NCBI RefSeq assembly: GCF_963678635.1
Contig: NC_087065.1
Span: forward strand, 33,357,679 to 33,421,678
Length of the DNA stretch: 64,000 nucleotides
Direction: 5' to 3'
Origin: Symsagittifera roscoffensis
Taxonomy: Eukaryota > Xenacoelomorpha > Acoela > Convolutidae
This document shows positions 1 through 11,392 of this stretch, one piece after another (positions within the stretch are counted from its first letter, which is position 1; every line of letters begins with the position of its first letter). Under the pieces are notes generated by a model, which was given only the letters and a program-made list of their open reading frames with translations, was not told where the DNA came from and did no database searches. A program made the position numbers and the translations under genes.

Positions 1-180
1 AAACAAATCCTGCCCTAAAACTCTAACTGATGCCTACAAATATCATGAGTTGAACTGCTTCGCTGAAGTCAGATGTTAGAGACCAAACAGCCAACACTCA
101 GAAGCTACTCGCACTAGAGGTTTTGCATATTTGGAGGGAGAGACCGAAACTCAACACACGCAATGAATTCAGGAGCCGGG
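1..180. other. unassigned sequence at the window start
   Basis: I see no open frame, repeat or RNA gene that can be named here. It precedes the 5' region of the first retrotransposon copy and may be the tail of another element. Confidence 0.3.
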
Positions 181-1297
181 AATTAACATTAGAATTATAC
201 TCCATGTATAACATGGCTAAAATTCAAAAAACTGACATATCAGAATTGGAAAATATTCCCAAATTGAAATTTTATAGCAATGAAAGAACAAAAAACTAAA
301 AAATCTCAGAAATTTACAGGAAAATGTTATTGATGGTTACGTAATTTATTATGAAATTACAGTTGTTTAAATTTGATTGGTCAAAAAAATTTGAGAGCAT
401 TTTTAAACATGATTCTCATTTTTTCAGACCTTTGATTGTTTAGTAAAGATTGTAACGAAACCATTAATCCTGATGATGCACAAAATGTGCGAAAATGATT
501 GAATTAACATTTTAAAATTCTTATATACAGAATGAGAGTGTCGAAACATTGAAATACTAAAAAGTATTCTAGATAGGGATCACAGCAGCTTTGTTCCGCT
601 AATATTTGCGTGTACTCGAGGAGCTGCTACAGGCTCTACAAATAATTTCCAGAAACTAGCAGAGAAATTAAGCAAAACGAATCGTACTCCGACACAATAA
701 ACTTCATAATAACCAAAATAAGTTTTGTACTTCTGCGGAGTGCAATCCTCAGCCTCAGGGGGTGCAAAAAACTTACGAATGTAGACAAATAGACAATTCC
801 ATCAGGGAGGAGGAAGAAGAGCCGATCGAAGGTATCTGACAGCAGCCAGTTGTCAATAGCGATTTTTCTACATTCTTTTGCTGAGTATTTTCTGAGCAAA
901 ATTACAGTTATCGATTTTACCTCATTAGCCTAATTGCTATGATAAACTTATTAAATTGATTTGTTATCTTTGATGTTTGTGCCTGGTTGTGGAGCGCCCT
1001 GTAGGGGATTTCAGAGACAGGTCTGTCAAGTGGCTTTCTGTGGGGAGGTGGGAAACTGGAACTGGCTTGAAGAGTCTGATGGTGCACCGCTGGACCTACT
1101 GAGCTCGGGTGAGAGTGTTCCTTGTGTTTGATTTTTGTAATTCGTTTTTAAAATTTAAATTAATTTAATTGTCTTTTTTTAATTGCTAATTTATAAAATT
1201 CCCACTAACCGCTTATCATGGGTTAGTTCAGTCCCCTAACGTCCAGTCAAAATCCTCCTTTTTACCTTTATCCTTAGTGAAGATGAGAAAAAACAAC

Positions 1298-4180
1298 AAA
1301 GAGTGTACAAGCAAATATTGATTAAAACCTTCAGGAATGATAAACTGGATTGGATGTGATTGTTGTTCTAGTTGGTATCATATCAGTTGTGTAAATATTT
1401 CTCTTAGCGACTCTAAGAAATTCCAATTCAGCGTCCTTTATGCGTTGATGTAAAATCTGTTAATAAAGCAGCAATGGTAAGGATTTAGTGCTAGACAATT
1501 ATTTTAATACAGCCATCTCAAATGTCCGAGTACTCAAGAGAATACCAAAAAACTCGCGTGTTCCCTTGGCGGAAAGTCTGTCGGACAAAATAAATGACAT
1601 CGTCTACAATGTAGAAGATGTTACAAAATGGCTCATTTTTTTGACGTCGTTCTTGTTTTTTTTTTGGAGCAACCGAAAAGAAGTGGACGCAAACAGACCA
1701 CAAGCATGAGCTCTTTGATAAATAAAAAAATTCGAGCAAATGACGTGTCACTTCCAAAACCTCATTCCCAAGTTTCAAGCCCGCCTCTGAGTGACCTCAA
1801 GCAGAGAATAAAGCTAATAAGTAGTAAGCTTGATGAAAGAAATGTGAAGGGAGGAATAAGGCTTGCTGCTTCGGATGACAAAATTGCTTCTTTTTCACTT
1901 GATAATTATCAAAAATTGTTGTCTAAGCACGCTCAGCGAGCCAAATTTGCAGCTCCAAATCCAGAAAATTTAGTTAGATTTTTCGTAACCGATTTCGACC
2001 TATGCAAAGCGATAATGTCCTTTCCGAACGGATCATCAGCAGGTCCTGATAAAATAGTTCCTCAAAATTTTAAAGATCTTTTTAGTATGTCGAATGGCAG
2101 GCAAGGACCTAATTATCTGAAATCGCTTACTAAGCTGAAAAACCTCATTTGAGATAGCAAAATACCCGAACCCCTAAGACCTTTCTTTTTTGGCGCAAAG
2201 CTGATCACCCTCATAAAATTAAACGGAGGGTTGAGACCGATTGCCATAGGCAACACGCTGAGACGTATCGCGTCTAAATGCGCTGGAAGCAAGGCCCTTT
2301 CCGAGCTACAAAATTTTTTCGGAATTGTACAGGTAGGATGCCGTACCAAACGAGGAGCAGAAATAATTGTACACTCGTTTCGAAACCTAATTGAACACGA
2401 CGACAATCCAAAAAGCACTGTTCTTTTAAAACTAGATTTTAGAAATGCCTTTAACCCTCTAAAAAGAGAAACAATGCTGAATCATGTATATTCAAATCGC
2501 GCCGAGTTAAATAATTACACCCATTGCGCGTAAAGTGAACCTAGTTACTTTTTTTTACGGAAGCTCGGTCATAATGTCAGAAGACGGAGCTTGGCGGCAA
2601 GGTGATCCTGAAGCCCCACCCCTTTTTGCGGGAACAATTCAGACACTAGTCAAACAGTTGGAGTCGAAAATTAACATCTGGTATTTCGATGATGGAAAAT
2701 TAGCAGACGACTATAAGGTAGTACTCCGGGTCCTTAAAAAAATCCTGAAATCGGAACAAATTTACGGCCTGAGCTTGAACACTAAGAAATGTGAACTTGA
2801 TTTTTTGGGACTGACTACGAGTACACAGTATAATTCAATTTTAACACAATTTCGAAAAATATTCCCCGAAAAAAAATTTAAAAAAACACAAGAAGAACTC
2901 CTCACTTAGGGATCTCTAATGATTTAGTGATTGTTTCCGGCATAATTGAGGAGGCACAAGAAAATTTTGAGGCTCTGAATCAGAAAGTTCAAACTGAAGG
3001 GATGGAGATATCATTAAGTAAAACCGAGATGATTGTAGTGAAAGGAGAAGGATCAATTCATATCTATCTTATTGGCAAAAAACAAAGGAATGAAACATCT
3101 TTGTGTACCTGGGCAGCTCGCTAAATGGGGAAGGAGACATTGGCGAAGCAATAGCACACAATTTCAGTAAAGCTGGAACAGCAATTGTGAGATTGAGGCC
3201 AGCTCTAGTCAGCGGCTCAATCAGAACTCCTCAATTTAGGATCTCCAATCGGCAAAGGTTGCCGGAAAGAATTGCTCGACGAAAAAATTAAGGAGCTTGA
3301 AAAAATCTCGGATGTCATTGACAAACTAGACGTCCATCATGAGTTTTACCTCCTAAAAAATTGCTTTAGCATGCCAAAACTTCTATATTTTAACAATTAC
3401 GAGCCCTTGTTTTTTGCAAAATGATTTTTTGGAACGCTAGGAGAAATTAATAAGAAATTTGTTATGCAAGGTCACTAATGTGAAAATGGATTATAACCAG
3501 TTTTTACAAGCAGTTCTTCCGGCAGCCAAAGGTGGCTTAGGCTTTTCTTCCGCTGGTCTACTCGCTTTACCCGCTTTCTTAGCCTCAGCAGTAGGAGCAA
3601 AAAATGCCTTGAGCGAAATCTTTGTTTGGAGCATGTGGATGAATCCTATGATGATGCGCTAAAACGGTGGTTTGAACTTGGAAAAATTGAAATGGCTCCG
3701 GAAAATGAAATCCAAAAAAATTGGACAGAGCCAATTTTTGACAGCGAAACTGCAGACTAGATTTTAAGACTCGAGGCAACGGACGTAAAAAGATTCAACG
3801 CGTTCCAAGTTAGATTTGGCTTCCAATAGTTGAATGTTATCCGGTGCAAAAATTGAAGTTTAAAACTGTCGAACCAACAACTCAGAATTGCGATAGGACT
3901 TCGATTACGCTCAAAAGTTTGCGAACGGCATAAATGCGTGTGCGGAAAAGACGTTACCGAGGATAGTTGGCATGGTCCTTCTTGCATCAAAAGTGCAGGG
4001 AGATTCTCTAGGCATTCAAACCTGAATGCCCTTATAAAGCAGAGTTGAACCACGACACCTCTACAGGACCGATCAGAAGCGACCAGATGATTTGACGCTC
4101 GTTCCATGGGCTGTTGGTAAGCAGCTCTTGTGGGATGAAATGGAACACTTGTATATTATTATTTCTCGTGTCGATTTGCG
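1298..4180 (+). pseudogene. reverse transcriptase polyprotein, copy 1, broken
   Basis: Seen: a PHD-like cysteine cluster near 1300-1395 (IGCDCCSSWYHISC), then RT-family blocks at 1830-2900. These are KGGIRLAASDDK, SFPNGSSAGPDK, RPFFFGAKLI, RPIAIGNTLRRIASKCAG, LLKLDFRNAFN, GDPEAPPLF and the polymerase box WYFDDGKL. The same family then resumes at about 3250 (LLDEKIKELEKI, NCFSMPKLLYF), 3500-3600 (LPAAKGGLGFSSAG) and 3885-4170 (CCHC cluster, then [10 protein letters not shown] and LLWD). Several frameshifts and stops break it (for example after 2150, 2530 and 2906), and an unrelated LINE piece is inserted at about 2921-3222. Known: this RT type is common in invertebrate genomes as uncharacterised ORFs. 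Inferred: an inactive copy. Confidence 0.75.
2921..3222 (+). mobile_element. nested fragment of a different LINE (RTE/L1-like RT) inside copy 1
   Basis: The coding pattern switches here to another RT family: DLVIVSGIIEEAQENFEAL, EGMEISLSKTEMI and YLGSSLNGEGDI..AIAHN. These match the post-catalytic 'A-D-D-(I/L)...KTE...YLGS' blocks of RTE/craniofacial-type LINEs. The host RT reading resumes after it. Flanks 2894-2920 and 3223-3249 are imperfect 27-bp direct repeats (23 of 27 matching; both begin AGAACTCCTCA), as expected of a target-site duplication. The insert is 5'- and 3'-truncated and lacks a catalytic core. Confidence 0.65.
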
Positions 4181-4429
4181 TGTTCTTATTGAAGAAACCT
4201 AACCCGTATCGCTTTTAATTGAAAAAGACTTCAACACTTGTCATCTTCTTTTAGCATTATCACTTTCATATCTAGAAAATTCCAAGGAGTTCGACTGGAA
4301 TACGTGATGAAGGGACTCCTGAGTGTAACCTCGGTTACTATGATACTTTTGACCTTCTGATTATTTAAAATTTACCTCATTATCTTGCGAACATAAGGAT
4401 AAACTCGTTGATTATTTTTATGGATAGAA

Positions 4430-7400
4430 ATTAAGGATATAGATCCAGAATCGAAAAATTCTGGCTAAAACAAAAAATTTTGAATTAACTTACATGTTGA
4501 CATGAAAATTAGCGACAAAACGATATTGAAAAACAAAAATAGTGAAAACTCTCAGAAATTTGTGACAAAATGTTTAAAATTGTTACATAATAGTTTTTAC
4601 ATAATTTCAGTAGTATTTGTAAAGTTTTGATTGGTTGAAATTTTTAAATTTTGAAATAATGATGTGTATGACATTTTTTATGATCTTTGATCATTTTGTA
4701 CAGATAGTTTAGAATTTTTAAAACCTGAAGATGCACAAGAATGTGCGAAAACGTTTGTTTGAATTTACAATTTTAACGCATTTTAGCCTAACTGTTGTGA
4801 TAAACTTATTAAATAGTTTCATATATGTGAATGTGACACCTACGCAAAATGCAGCAACAGCAACCAACGGTCACTGAAGATGAAGTAGATCAGACTCACT
4901 GCAGCGTGTGTTCAAAGCATCTACGGGGCGGAGGAGTCTGGTGTAGCATTTGCGGCTTTGTTCACCTCAAGCACACTCCCCTACCGAGTTCTAAACACTG
5001 GAAGCCAGGCTTGATCTGCAACCGCTGCCTACCGGATTCAGTTGTCTTGGCTGATGATATCCCTCCACAGGACTTGACTCATACTGGTAGCGCGCCCCAG
5101 CACCAGTCTAGCGGCCTTTCTCAACTAATGGGAGATCTCAGAATAGAGAACGTCCCTCCCGATTCCGAGGCTTCCACCTATCTCCGCAAGCTGTTCTCCG
5201 CTAAAGTCCCCATACTCAAACGTGTCCCGAAAGGAGCAAGAGTCAACTTAGCCTGTCTCTATAGCGAAGTTATCATCGATATCTCCAAACACCCTGACGA
5301 AGTTTCCAATTGGCTGAAGCTTATGAGTATCCCCGCCCACTGTCTGAAGGCGACTGACAGAGGGGGGAAAACACCGAACAAACCTCACCAGTTCAGTCAA
5401 CTCAGCTATAAGATCTTTTTCCGGCACAGCTGAGATTCCGGAGCAGCCGAAAAAAAAGGCGAAGCCGAAAAAGGAAACTGAGAGTCTCAGGAGAAGGGTC
5501 CAAGAGAAAATTGATGATGGCAATATCCGAGGCGCCATAAGGATAGCTTCAGGCAATGACACGATGCCTGAAATTACAACCAAAATTGTAAATGAGATGG
5601 AAGAAAAACACCCCGGCACAAGTTCGCCTATGCTGTTCAGGGAAACAAAGAACAAGAATGTATCAATACTGTGGGTTCTACGGTTCACTCTTGTATAAAT
5701 TCTTTCCCGAACGGCTCAGCCGGTGGGCCTGATAAATTGAGGCCTCAAATTATCAAAGACATGATTGGAATGTGTAACAAAACATCAAAAAAACTTTTGA
5801 AGACCTGACCGGGCTCACAAATATCATCTTGAGCGGTGGTGTACCGATTGATATCAGACCTTTCTTTTTCGAGGCAAATTTGTTTGCATTCAAAAAACCT
5901 TCTTCCGGCGTTCGGCCCATAGCAGTCGGCAACACACTTCGCAGATTGGCAGCGAAATGTGCCGGCAAAGACCACGAACTATTAGAACAAAGAAAATGTT
6001 CATATGGATTTACTCAACTGGGCTTCGGCACCAAAAATGGATGTGAGGCGGCAGTCCATGCCACCCGCAAATTCCTATCTTCTCCAGACAACAGCGATGA
6101 ACATGTTCTAGTCAAAATTGATTTCGAAAATGCTTTCAACTCAATCTCAAGGCAACACATGCTGGAAAACATTAGCGAAAAGTACCCTCGCCTGAAAAAT
6201 TTTGCGTTCTCAGCCTATAGCCAACCCTCCTATCTGTTCTTTGGATCTCATATTCTGAACTCAGATGAAGGAGCTCAACAAGGAGACCCGGAGGGGCCGC
6301 CCATGTTCTGTGACACGATTAACGACATGATTCATTGGCTGACTTCTGCTCTTAACTTCTGGTATCTGGACGATGGGAATCTTGCTGATAAGTTCTGGGT
6401 AGTTTTCGAGGACTTGAAACTGGTGATAGAGCGCGCTCGTATGCTTGGCCTGAAAGTTAAGCCTTCGAAATGTGAGCTAACTTTCCTAGGTTCCTCGAGT
6501 GAAGAGCTCAAACTCGAAATACTGCAACTATTCAACACGATCTGCCCTTCTATACAAGAGACTCCACTGGATGACCTATGCATCCTTGGTGCAGGCATGG
6601 GTGCTGACTGTGTCCTTGACAAATTGACCAAACGTTCTAAAGATCTTGAGCGAACGCCTGGTCGAAATCGAGGCACACTCGGCGCTTTTTCTTTTGAAAA
6701 ACTCGTTCAGTATACCGAAACTGACATTTCTGCTCTGAACGTCACCGTGCTTCATGCACCCCCGACATACTCTCCAACTATGATTCCATTCTGACCTCAA
6801 CACTGGAAAAAATCACCAATGTTCAACTTACAGATTTTTCTCGCATCCAAGCCTGTCTGCCTGTTAAAGTGGGTGGCCTGGGTCTGCCATCTGCGTCATT
6901 GCTTGCGACTTCCTTATTTCTATCCTCCGCGAGCTCTTGCGCTGCTTTGTCAGACCAAATCTCAACTTGTACCGGACCAACAGGCGACGAAGAAACTGCT
7001 CTGGAACTCTGGGGTGATACTGCACAAGCACTTCCACCAACTAGTAGATTCACCCAAAAGAATTGGACTTGGCCAGTATTCGAGAACCTAAAAACCTCGA
7101 TGCTTGAGAACTGTTCATTGACAGACCACAATAGAATAGAAGCTTACTCTGGAAAGATGGCGGGAAGCTGGCTGCAGGCTCTGCCATCATCCAACTTGGG
7201 CTTGAAACTCACAGATATCCAACTCCGCATCAGTGTGGCACTGCGTTTAGGCGGCAAAGTGTGCGAACCCCACCAATGCCGATACGGTAAAGAAGTCTCT
7301 GAAGATGGCCACCATGGTTTGGCTTGCAAAATGAGCGCCGGCCGTCATACTCGTCACTAAATGTTGAATGACATAGTGAAGAGGGGTCTTGCCAGCGCCA

Positions 7401-7960
7401 ACATACACTCGGTATTAGAACCCCCTGGACTTCGCCGCGCAGATCGGCAAAGGCCGGATGGGCTCACGTCTACACCTTGGTCCAGAGGCCAACCAATGGT
7501 ATGGGATGCCACGGTCGTGGACGCATTGTGCAGTAGTAGAATTTACTCATTCGAGCCCCTGAAAGCAGCGACTACAGCAGAGGAGACGAAAAGAATGAAA
7601 TACACTGAAATCATCAACAGAGGCTACTTGTTTCAGCCTGTCGCATTCGAAATACAAGGAGGCGCAGGACCAGAAACCAAACGTTTTCTTTCTAAGCTCG
7701 GCAAGCTGATTCAAGATTCCACCAACGAAGCCCGTGCTTCTGCCTTCCTTAGATATACAGATGTCTGTTTGCATACAGATGTCTATCGCAGCATGTGTCA
7801 TCGGAACTCTACGCCCTCAAGCTTCTCTCGATGAAGTTTTTATGATCCTCTAATTCTCTGTCACCTTGTATCTCACTTTCTGCGAATTTCTTATCATGTC
7901 ATTGCCAACATCCGGCCTTTTTATTTGATAGATTTCCCATATGGTGCACTCTTTCACTCC
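4430..7960 (+). mobile_element. non-LTR retrotransposon copy 2
   Basis: This is the better preserved copy of the same family as 181-4185. A non-coding 5' region (4430-4848) precedes a cysteine-rich N-terminus, the RT and a CCHC/RPD...WD C-terminus ending at a stop at 7834. A short presumed 3' UTR follows, directly upstream of HTATSF1. No poly(A) tail or clear target-site duplication was recognised. The element lies between any upstream HTATSF1 promoter or exon and the HTATSF1 coding exon. Confidence 0.7.
4849..7834 (+). pseudogene. reverse transcriptase polyprotein with PHD-like finger and endonuclease-like tail, frameshifted
   Basis: The frame opens with ATG at 4849. Residues about 18-66 carry CSVC, CSICGFVHLKH and CNRC, a PHD/RING-like zinc cluster. 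A frame change near 5420 leads to RRVQEKIDDGNIRGAIRIAS, and another near 5690-5830 to the RT core at 5829-6794. Core blocks are RPFFFEANLF, RPIAVGNTLRRLAAKCAG, VLVKIDFENAFNS, GAQQGDPEGPPMFC, and FWYLDDGNLAD with both catalytic aspartates. After a shift at about 6795 comes the thumb (LPVKVGGLGLPSA). Then 7255-7360 encodes a CCHC cluster (VCEPHQC...GHHGLAC, SAGRHTRH). A stop at 7358 precedes RRADRQRPDGL, WDATVVDAL and QPVAFEIQGGAGPE. Inferred: the RPD...WD-T...E pattern resembles a PD-(D/E)XK restriction-like endonuclease as in R2/CRE-type elements. Multiple frameshifts make it a pseudogene. Confidence 0.75.
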
Positions 7961-8052
7961 CGGTGCTATCTTGGTTTCATGCTTCAGTTGTTGTTTTGCT
8001 ATTTGAAATAAATTTTTCAAAAAAATTTATAGATAGAAATGTGAAGACTAGA

Positions 8053-9768
8053 ATGCACGCCAACGATGATGATAACGAGCTTTTGCGTATTCAATTAGAA
8101 GGAGAGGAACTAGAAAAAAAGAACATCGACAATGAAAAGATTCAGCATGAGCGCGACAACCGTGGGGTACCAATTAAAAGAGACGAGGATGGGACTGTGT
8201 TTGAGTGGGACCAATCACTTAAAGGCTGGTTTCCAAAAGTAGACTCAGCGTTCTTGGCTGCATACAGACTGTCATATGGCGATTCCAATGATGCGATTAA
8301 AACTGAAGGTGGAAGTATTGAGAGGTCAACTCAACGTGGAATCGATCAAGTTAGATATGTACATCCAGAGACCAGAAATGTGTATGAGTGGAATGACGTT
8401 AAATACCTGTGGATAAATGTAAAAGATGAAACGGATACTATGGCTCCCAATGTCGAATCAAATAACTCACAAAAATACACAGACCCTTCTACGAATGTTG
8501 AGTACATTTGGAGTGCATCTATGACTCAATGGGTCGCTGAAACTTATGTGGATCACTTAACAGGTTTATCATTTACCTGGGATGATGGCAAGCAAGAATA
8601 CGTGGTTGCAGGCGAGCTGAAAAAATTTGCTGACTCCAAAAATTCCGATGAGTTAAAGAATGAAAAACCATCAGAAAGTTGTAGCCAAGGTTTGAGAGCG
8701 CCCGGAGCAATTGAAAAAGAGCAAAACCAAATCCCAAAAAGAAAAAGAAAAGAACCAGAATGGTTCAATATAGACGAAAATCAGAATTCGAATGTTTATG
8801 TTTACGGACTACCACTTGATATGAGCCAAGAAGAGTTTGAAACACTGATGAACAAGTATGGCATAATCATGACTGATCCAGATACGGGAAAGCCCAAAGT
8901 AAAGTTATATCAAAATCCTGATGGAACCATGAAGGGCGACGGTCGTTGTTGCTACTTAAAAGTGGAGTCAGTTGAATTAGCTTTAAAATTACTTGACGGG
9001 CTCGATTACCGCGGTGGCCGCAAAATTGGGGTCCACAGAGCCCAATTCAAGCTTAAGGGGGAGTTTGATCCCACGAAAAAGAAGAAAAAGCGTACCAAAA
9101 AGAAAAAAGGCAAAGCAACTCAAGAAAAATTGTTAGATTGGAGACCAGAAGCGAATCGATTGGTTGCTAATCGAAAAAGATGTGAGAAGGTAGCTGTTTT
9201 GAAAAACGTGTTTGATGCGAGATCCTTGATGAAAGACGTAAAACAAATCCCCGCGCTGCAGAAAAAAGTCAATCAGGCTTGCAGTCGGTTTGGGGCGATC
9301 AAAAAAGTTTGTATATTTGACCTCCATGATGAAGGTGTAGCATCGATCGCTTTCAGAGATTGGGACTCAGCAGATATGTGTGTATCACAACTAGACAATA
9401 GGCAGTTCCTAGGGCGAAAAATAACAGCGGAACTGTGGGATGGGGTCACAAATTACAAAATAGTGGAGACAGAAGAGCAAGAGCGGGCACGAATTGAAAG
9501 GTGGGAGAAAGAGTTATCTGGTGATTGGTCAACTCCAGCGCAAGAATCGAAGAGCGAAAAGCCATTAGCTGAAAGTTTACAAGATAGCACGTTGGAAGAA
9601 ATGTTGGGGCTAGATCGAGACAGTGACGATCAAGATGAGGCCGAGGATGAATACGAAGAAGCTAAAATGAAAGAAATAATGGCTAATTTAGCATCCGGCG
9701 GCGAAATATTTGGCAGTGTTCAGTCAAAAATGATGTCGGAAAGCACCACAAAAGAAAACAGCAGCTGA
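8053..9768 (+). CDS. HTATSF1: HTATSF1 / Tat-SF1 (Cus2-type) U2 snRNP splicing factor, 571 aa
   Basis: Role (family knowledge): a nuclear U2 snRNP-associated factor that binds SF3B1 ULM motifs and is also linked to transcription elongation. Seen: four W-centred repeats at about residues 42-60 (FEWDQSLKGWFPK), 101-122, 141-161 and 167-186; a basic KRKRK at 229-233; RRM1 at about 246-333 (NVYVYGLPLD; KGDGRCCYLK); a lysine-rich linker at 341-354; LLDWRPE at 360-366. A second RRM of UHM type follows at about 380-464 with the R-X-F signature R450-Q-F452, then an acidic tail (DRDSDDQDEAEDEYEE). Start: the first in-frame ATG is 8053; an AG after TTTAT at 8031-8032 looks like a splice acceptor 20 nt upstream. 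The whole coding region is one exon, unusual for this gene. Copy 2 of the retrotransposon sits just upstream. Codons 376-571 are duplicated at 22893-23483. Confidence 0.93.
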   Translation: MHANDDDNELLRIQLEGEELEKKNIDNEKIQHERDNRGVPIKRDEDGTVFEWDQSLKGWFPKVDSAFLAAYRLSYGDSNDAIKTEGGSIERSTQRGIDQVRYVHPETRNVYEWNDVKYLWINVKDETDTMAPNVESNNSQKYTDPSTNVEYIWSASMTQWVAETYVDHLTGLSFTWDDGKQEYVVAGELKKFADSKNSDELKNEKPSESCSQGLRAPGAIEKEQNQIPKRKRKEPEWFNIDENQNSNVYVYGLPLDMSQEEFETLMNKYGIIMTDPDTGKPKVKLYQNPDGTMKGDGRCCYLKVESVELALKLLDGLDYRGGRKIGVHRAQFKLKGEFDPTKKKKKRTKKKKGKATQEKLLDWRPEANRLVANRKRCEKVAVLKNVFDARSLMKDVKQIPALQKKVNQACSRFGAIKKVCIFDLHDEGVASIAFRDWDSADMCVSQLDNRQFLGRKITAELWDGVTNYKIVETEEQERARIERWEKELSGDWSTPAQESKSEKPLAESLQDSTLEEMLGLDRDSDDQDEAEDEYEEAKMKEIMANLASGGEIFGSVQSKMMSESTTKENSS

Positions 9769-10289
9769 TTGAGGCAAGGTTGATATTATCAAGCAATAGT
9801 TGTTAGCTTAATTTTGTTTTGCTCTATATTAAATTAATTTCAAAAACTGCTTGTATTTTGTTCCGAAGTCAGAAATTATGAGATAGTTTGCAGGCGATTT
9901 CGACTATCTTAAAAAAAGCTCGTAGGGGCTAAAATGAGGTATCATGTTAAAGCCCATCCAGATGTGACAAAAAAGTTCAAAAAATCCGTTTGGAATAAGC
10001 GAGTGTTATCCAATCGGAAACTAGAATTTTTCCAGATTGTCAATTTGGTGTCCTACAATTGAATAACAAAGAATTTTTTGCCATACTTTTACTACCTAGT
10101 CGTTTCACTACCAAACCATTTAAATCCCAACAATTTTACTCCATTTATAATTTAACACCAAAATTAATGTTTTATGAATTCCTTATCTTAACTCCTATCA
10201 CGCCAAGTTATCCCTGCAGTAAACACACGCATAACATTGAAGAGTTTGGTTATCTCAGTTATTCTTGCTAAAATGGGGCTTCCTTAATT
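9769..10289. other. HTATSF1 3' flank, non-coding (copy B 23484-24004)
   Basis: AT-rich 3' flank of HTATSF1. No canonical AATAAA was found close to the stop. Around 9940-9970 a block (GGTATCATGTTAAAGCCC) resembles the tandem pair at 20650-20990, so part is repeat-derived. Confidence 0.4.
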
Positions 10290-10690
10290 ACTTAAGACAC
10301 ATGTTTAAGAAGTCCCTATTTGAGAAGTTTAAGCTATTTCGACGTATTATTTTTTGAATGTTTAACAAAAGAATTTTCACTTGGCTCATGCTTGAGAAGT
10401 CCTTATGTTGGTCTGTTAAAGAGTCGAAACCTTACAAGGGTTGAAATGTTTACTCAAGTCGTTTCAAAATCTGTTGGAGCGCGAATGGTTTAGCTCTTCA
10501 TTTTTTCCCATATTCGGTGAAGTTTTTGTTTCACAGTTTGCCTTAATAAATTTGAAATTCTCAACCCTATAGAGGGGCGCTGTTGCGATACACTCAGGGG
10601 TTACAAATCTGGCATCTAAGTATGTCTGCTCAAATTCTTTTGATTTTCGAGATATTTTTTTAAATGATTTTCAATTTCACTAAACCAGCA
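10290..10690 (+). repeat. array-element family 2, single-unit copy
   Basis: Head sequence (CATGTTTAAG, GTTTAAGCTAT, AATGTTTAACAAAAGAATTTT) matches that at 17.9-18.0 and 18.4-18.5 kb. It is followed by one core unit (TCAACCCTATAGAGGGGCGC...ATTTTCGAGATAT) of the type arrayed at 18.6-19.6 kb. Copy in unit B: 24005-24405. Confidence 0.6.
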
Positions 10691-11214
10691 TGATCACTAA
10701 AATTTTTTGCTTGTGCTAATTCATAATATTTTGACAGTCATTTTAGGCTCAACCCAATTGTGTCATAAATAAACTTCTTTCGAATTCATAGTTTCATCTT
10801 TAAGAAAAAAAAAACAATTCTTATAGCGTCGGTCCACGAATTTTTTTTCCAGCGAAGACATAATGTTGCCGAAAACTGGATTTTCTCGAAATACTACACA
10901 CATAAATGTCGAGAATCGGCTATTACAGAAAATAACGAATTGATTGAGACGCGTGGATAGCAAAATCATATGCTCGAATTGTCATCAAGCATTTAGTCAC
11001 AGAACGTTCAATTAACTTAGGGCTTTGAAGTTCGATGATTAATTGCTTGTTTTTGGTTTCAGTCATTTCGATTCAAAAGTTACGCGAATTAAATAGCGCG
11101 AAATTGTCTGGCTTTAAATCACAAAAACTTTTATCGCCATGTTCTTTGATTTTTACAGAAAACCCCTTCGAAGTAAATTTTGTTTTCATTTTGGACAAAA
11201 ACGCTTTTAAGTTA

Positions 11215-11392
11215 TAAAAGTGGCTTGAAAATGTTGTGATTTGAATTGCTAAGTAACAAAAAGTGTAGGTAATGAAACTGAATGATGCTAAGTTGTTTAA
11301 GCGCTTAGAAAGGTGAGAACCGTTAATTTGTCTAACAGAATTCTGAATCAGTTTCTCAAATCTACTTTCGTCAATCAACAGACATGGTTTAA
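11215..11392. repeat. 178-bp direct repeat, left member
   Basis: It starts TAAAAGTGGCTTGAAAATG and ends GACATGGTTTAA. It is repeated at 12048-12225 (offset 833) with no difference seen by eye, enclosing 655 bp. In unit B the pair is 24930-25107 and 25763-25940. It could be terminal repeats of a small element or a local duplication; no coding content. Confidence 0.85.

Larger units (their letters stand above)
181..4185 (+). mobile_element. non-LTR retrotransposon copy 1 (decayed)
   Basis: The interval begins with a non-coding region (about 181-960) that is recognisably related to 4440-4815 in front of copy 2. Shared blocks include CTCAGAAATTT, TGATTGGT, GATGCACA..AATGTGCGAAAA and GATAAACTTATTAAAT. 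It continues through a PHD-like finger and a broken reverse transcriptase to a CCHC/RPD...WD tail at about 3880-4180. Homology to copy 2 fades after about 4185. The two copies are clearly diverged members of one family and lie head to tail about 250 bp apart. Exact termini and target-site duplications were not resolved. Confidence 0.7.
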
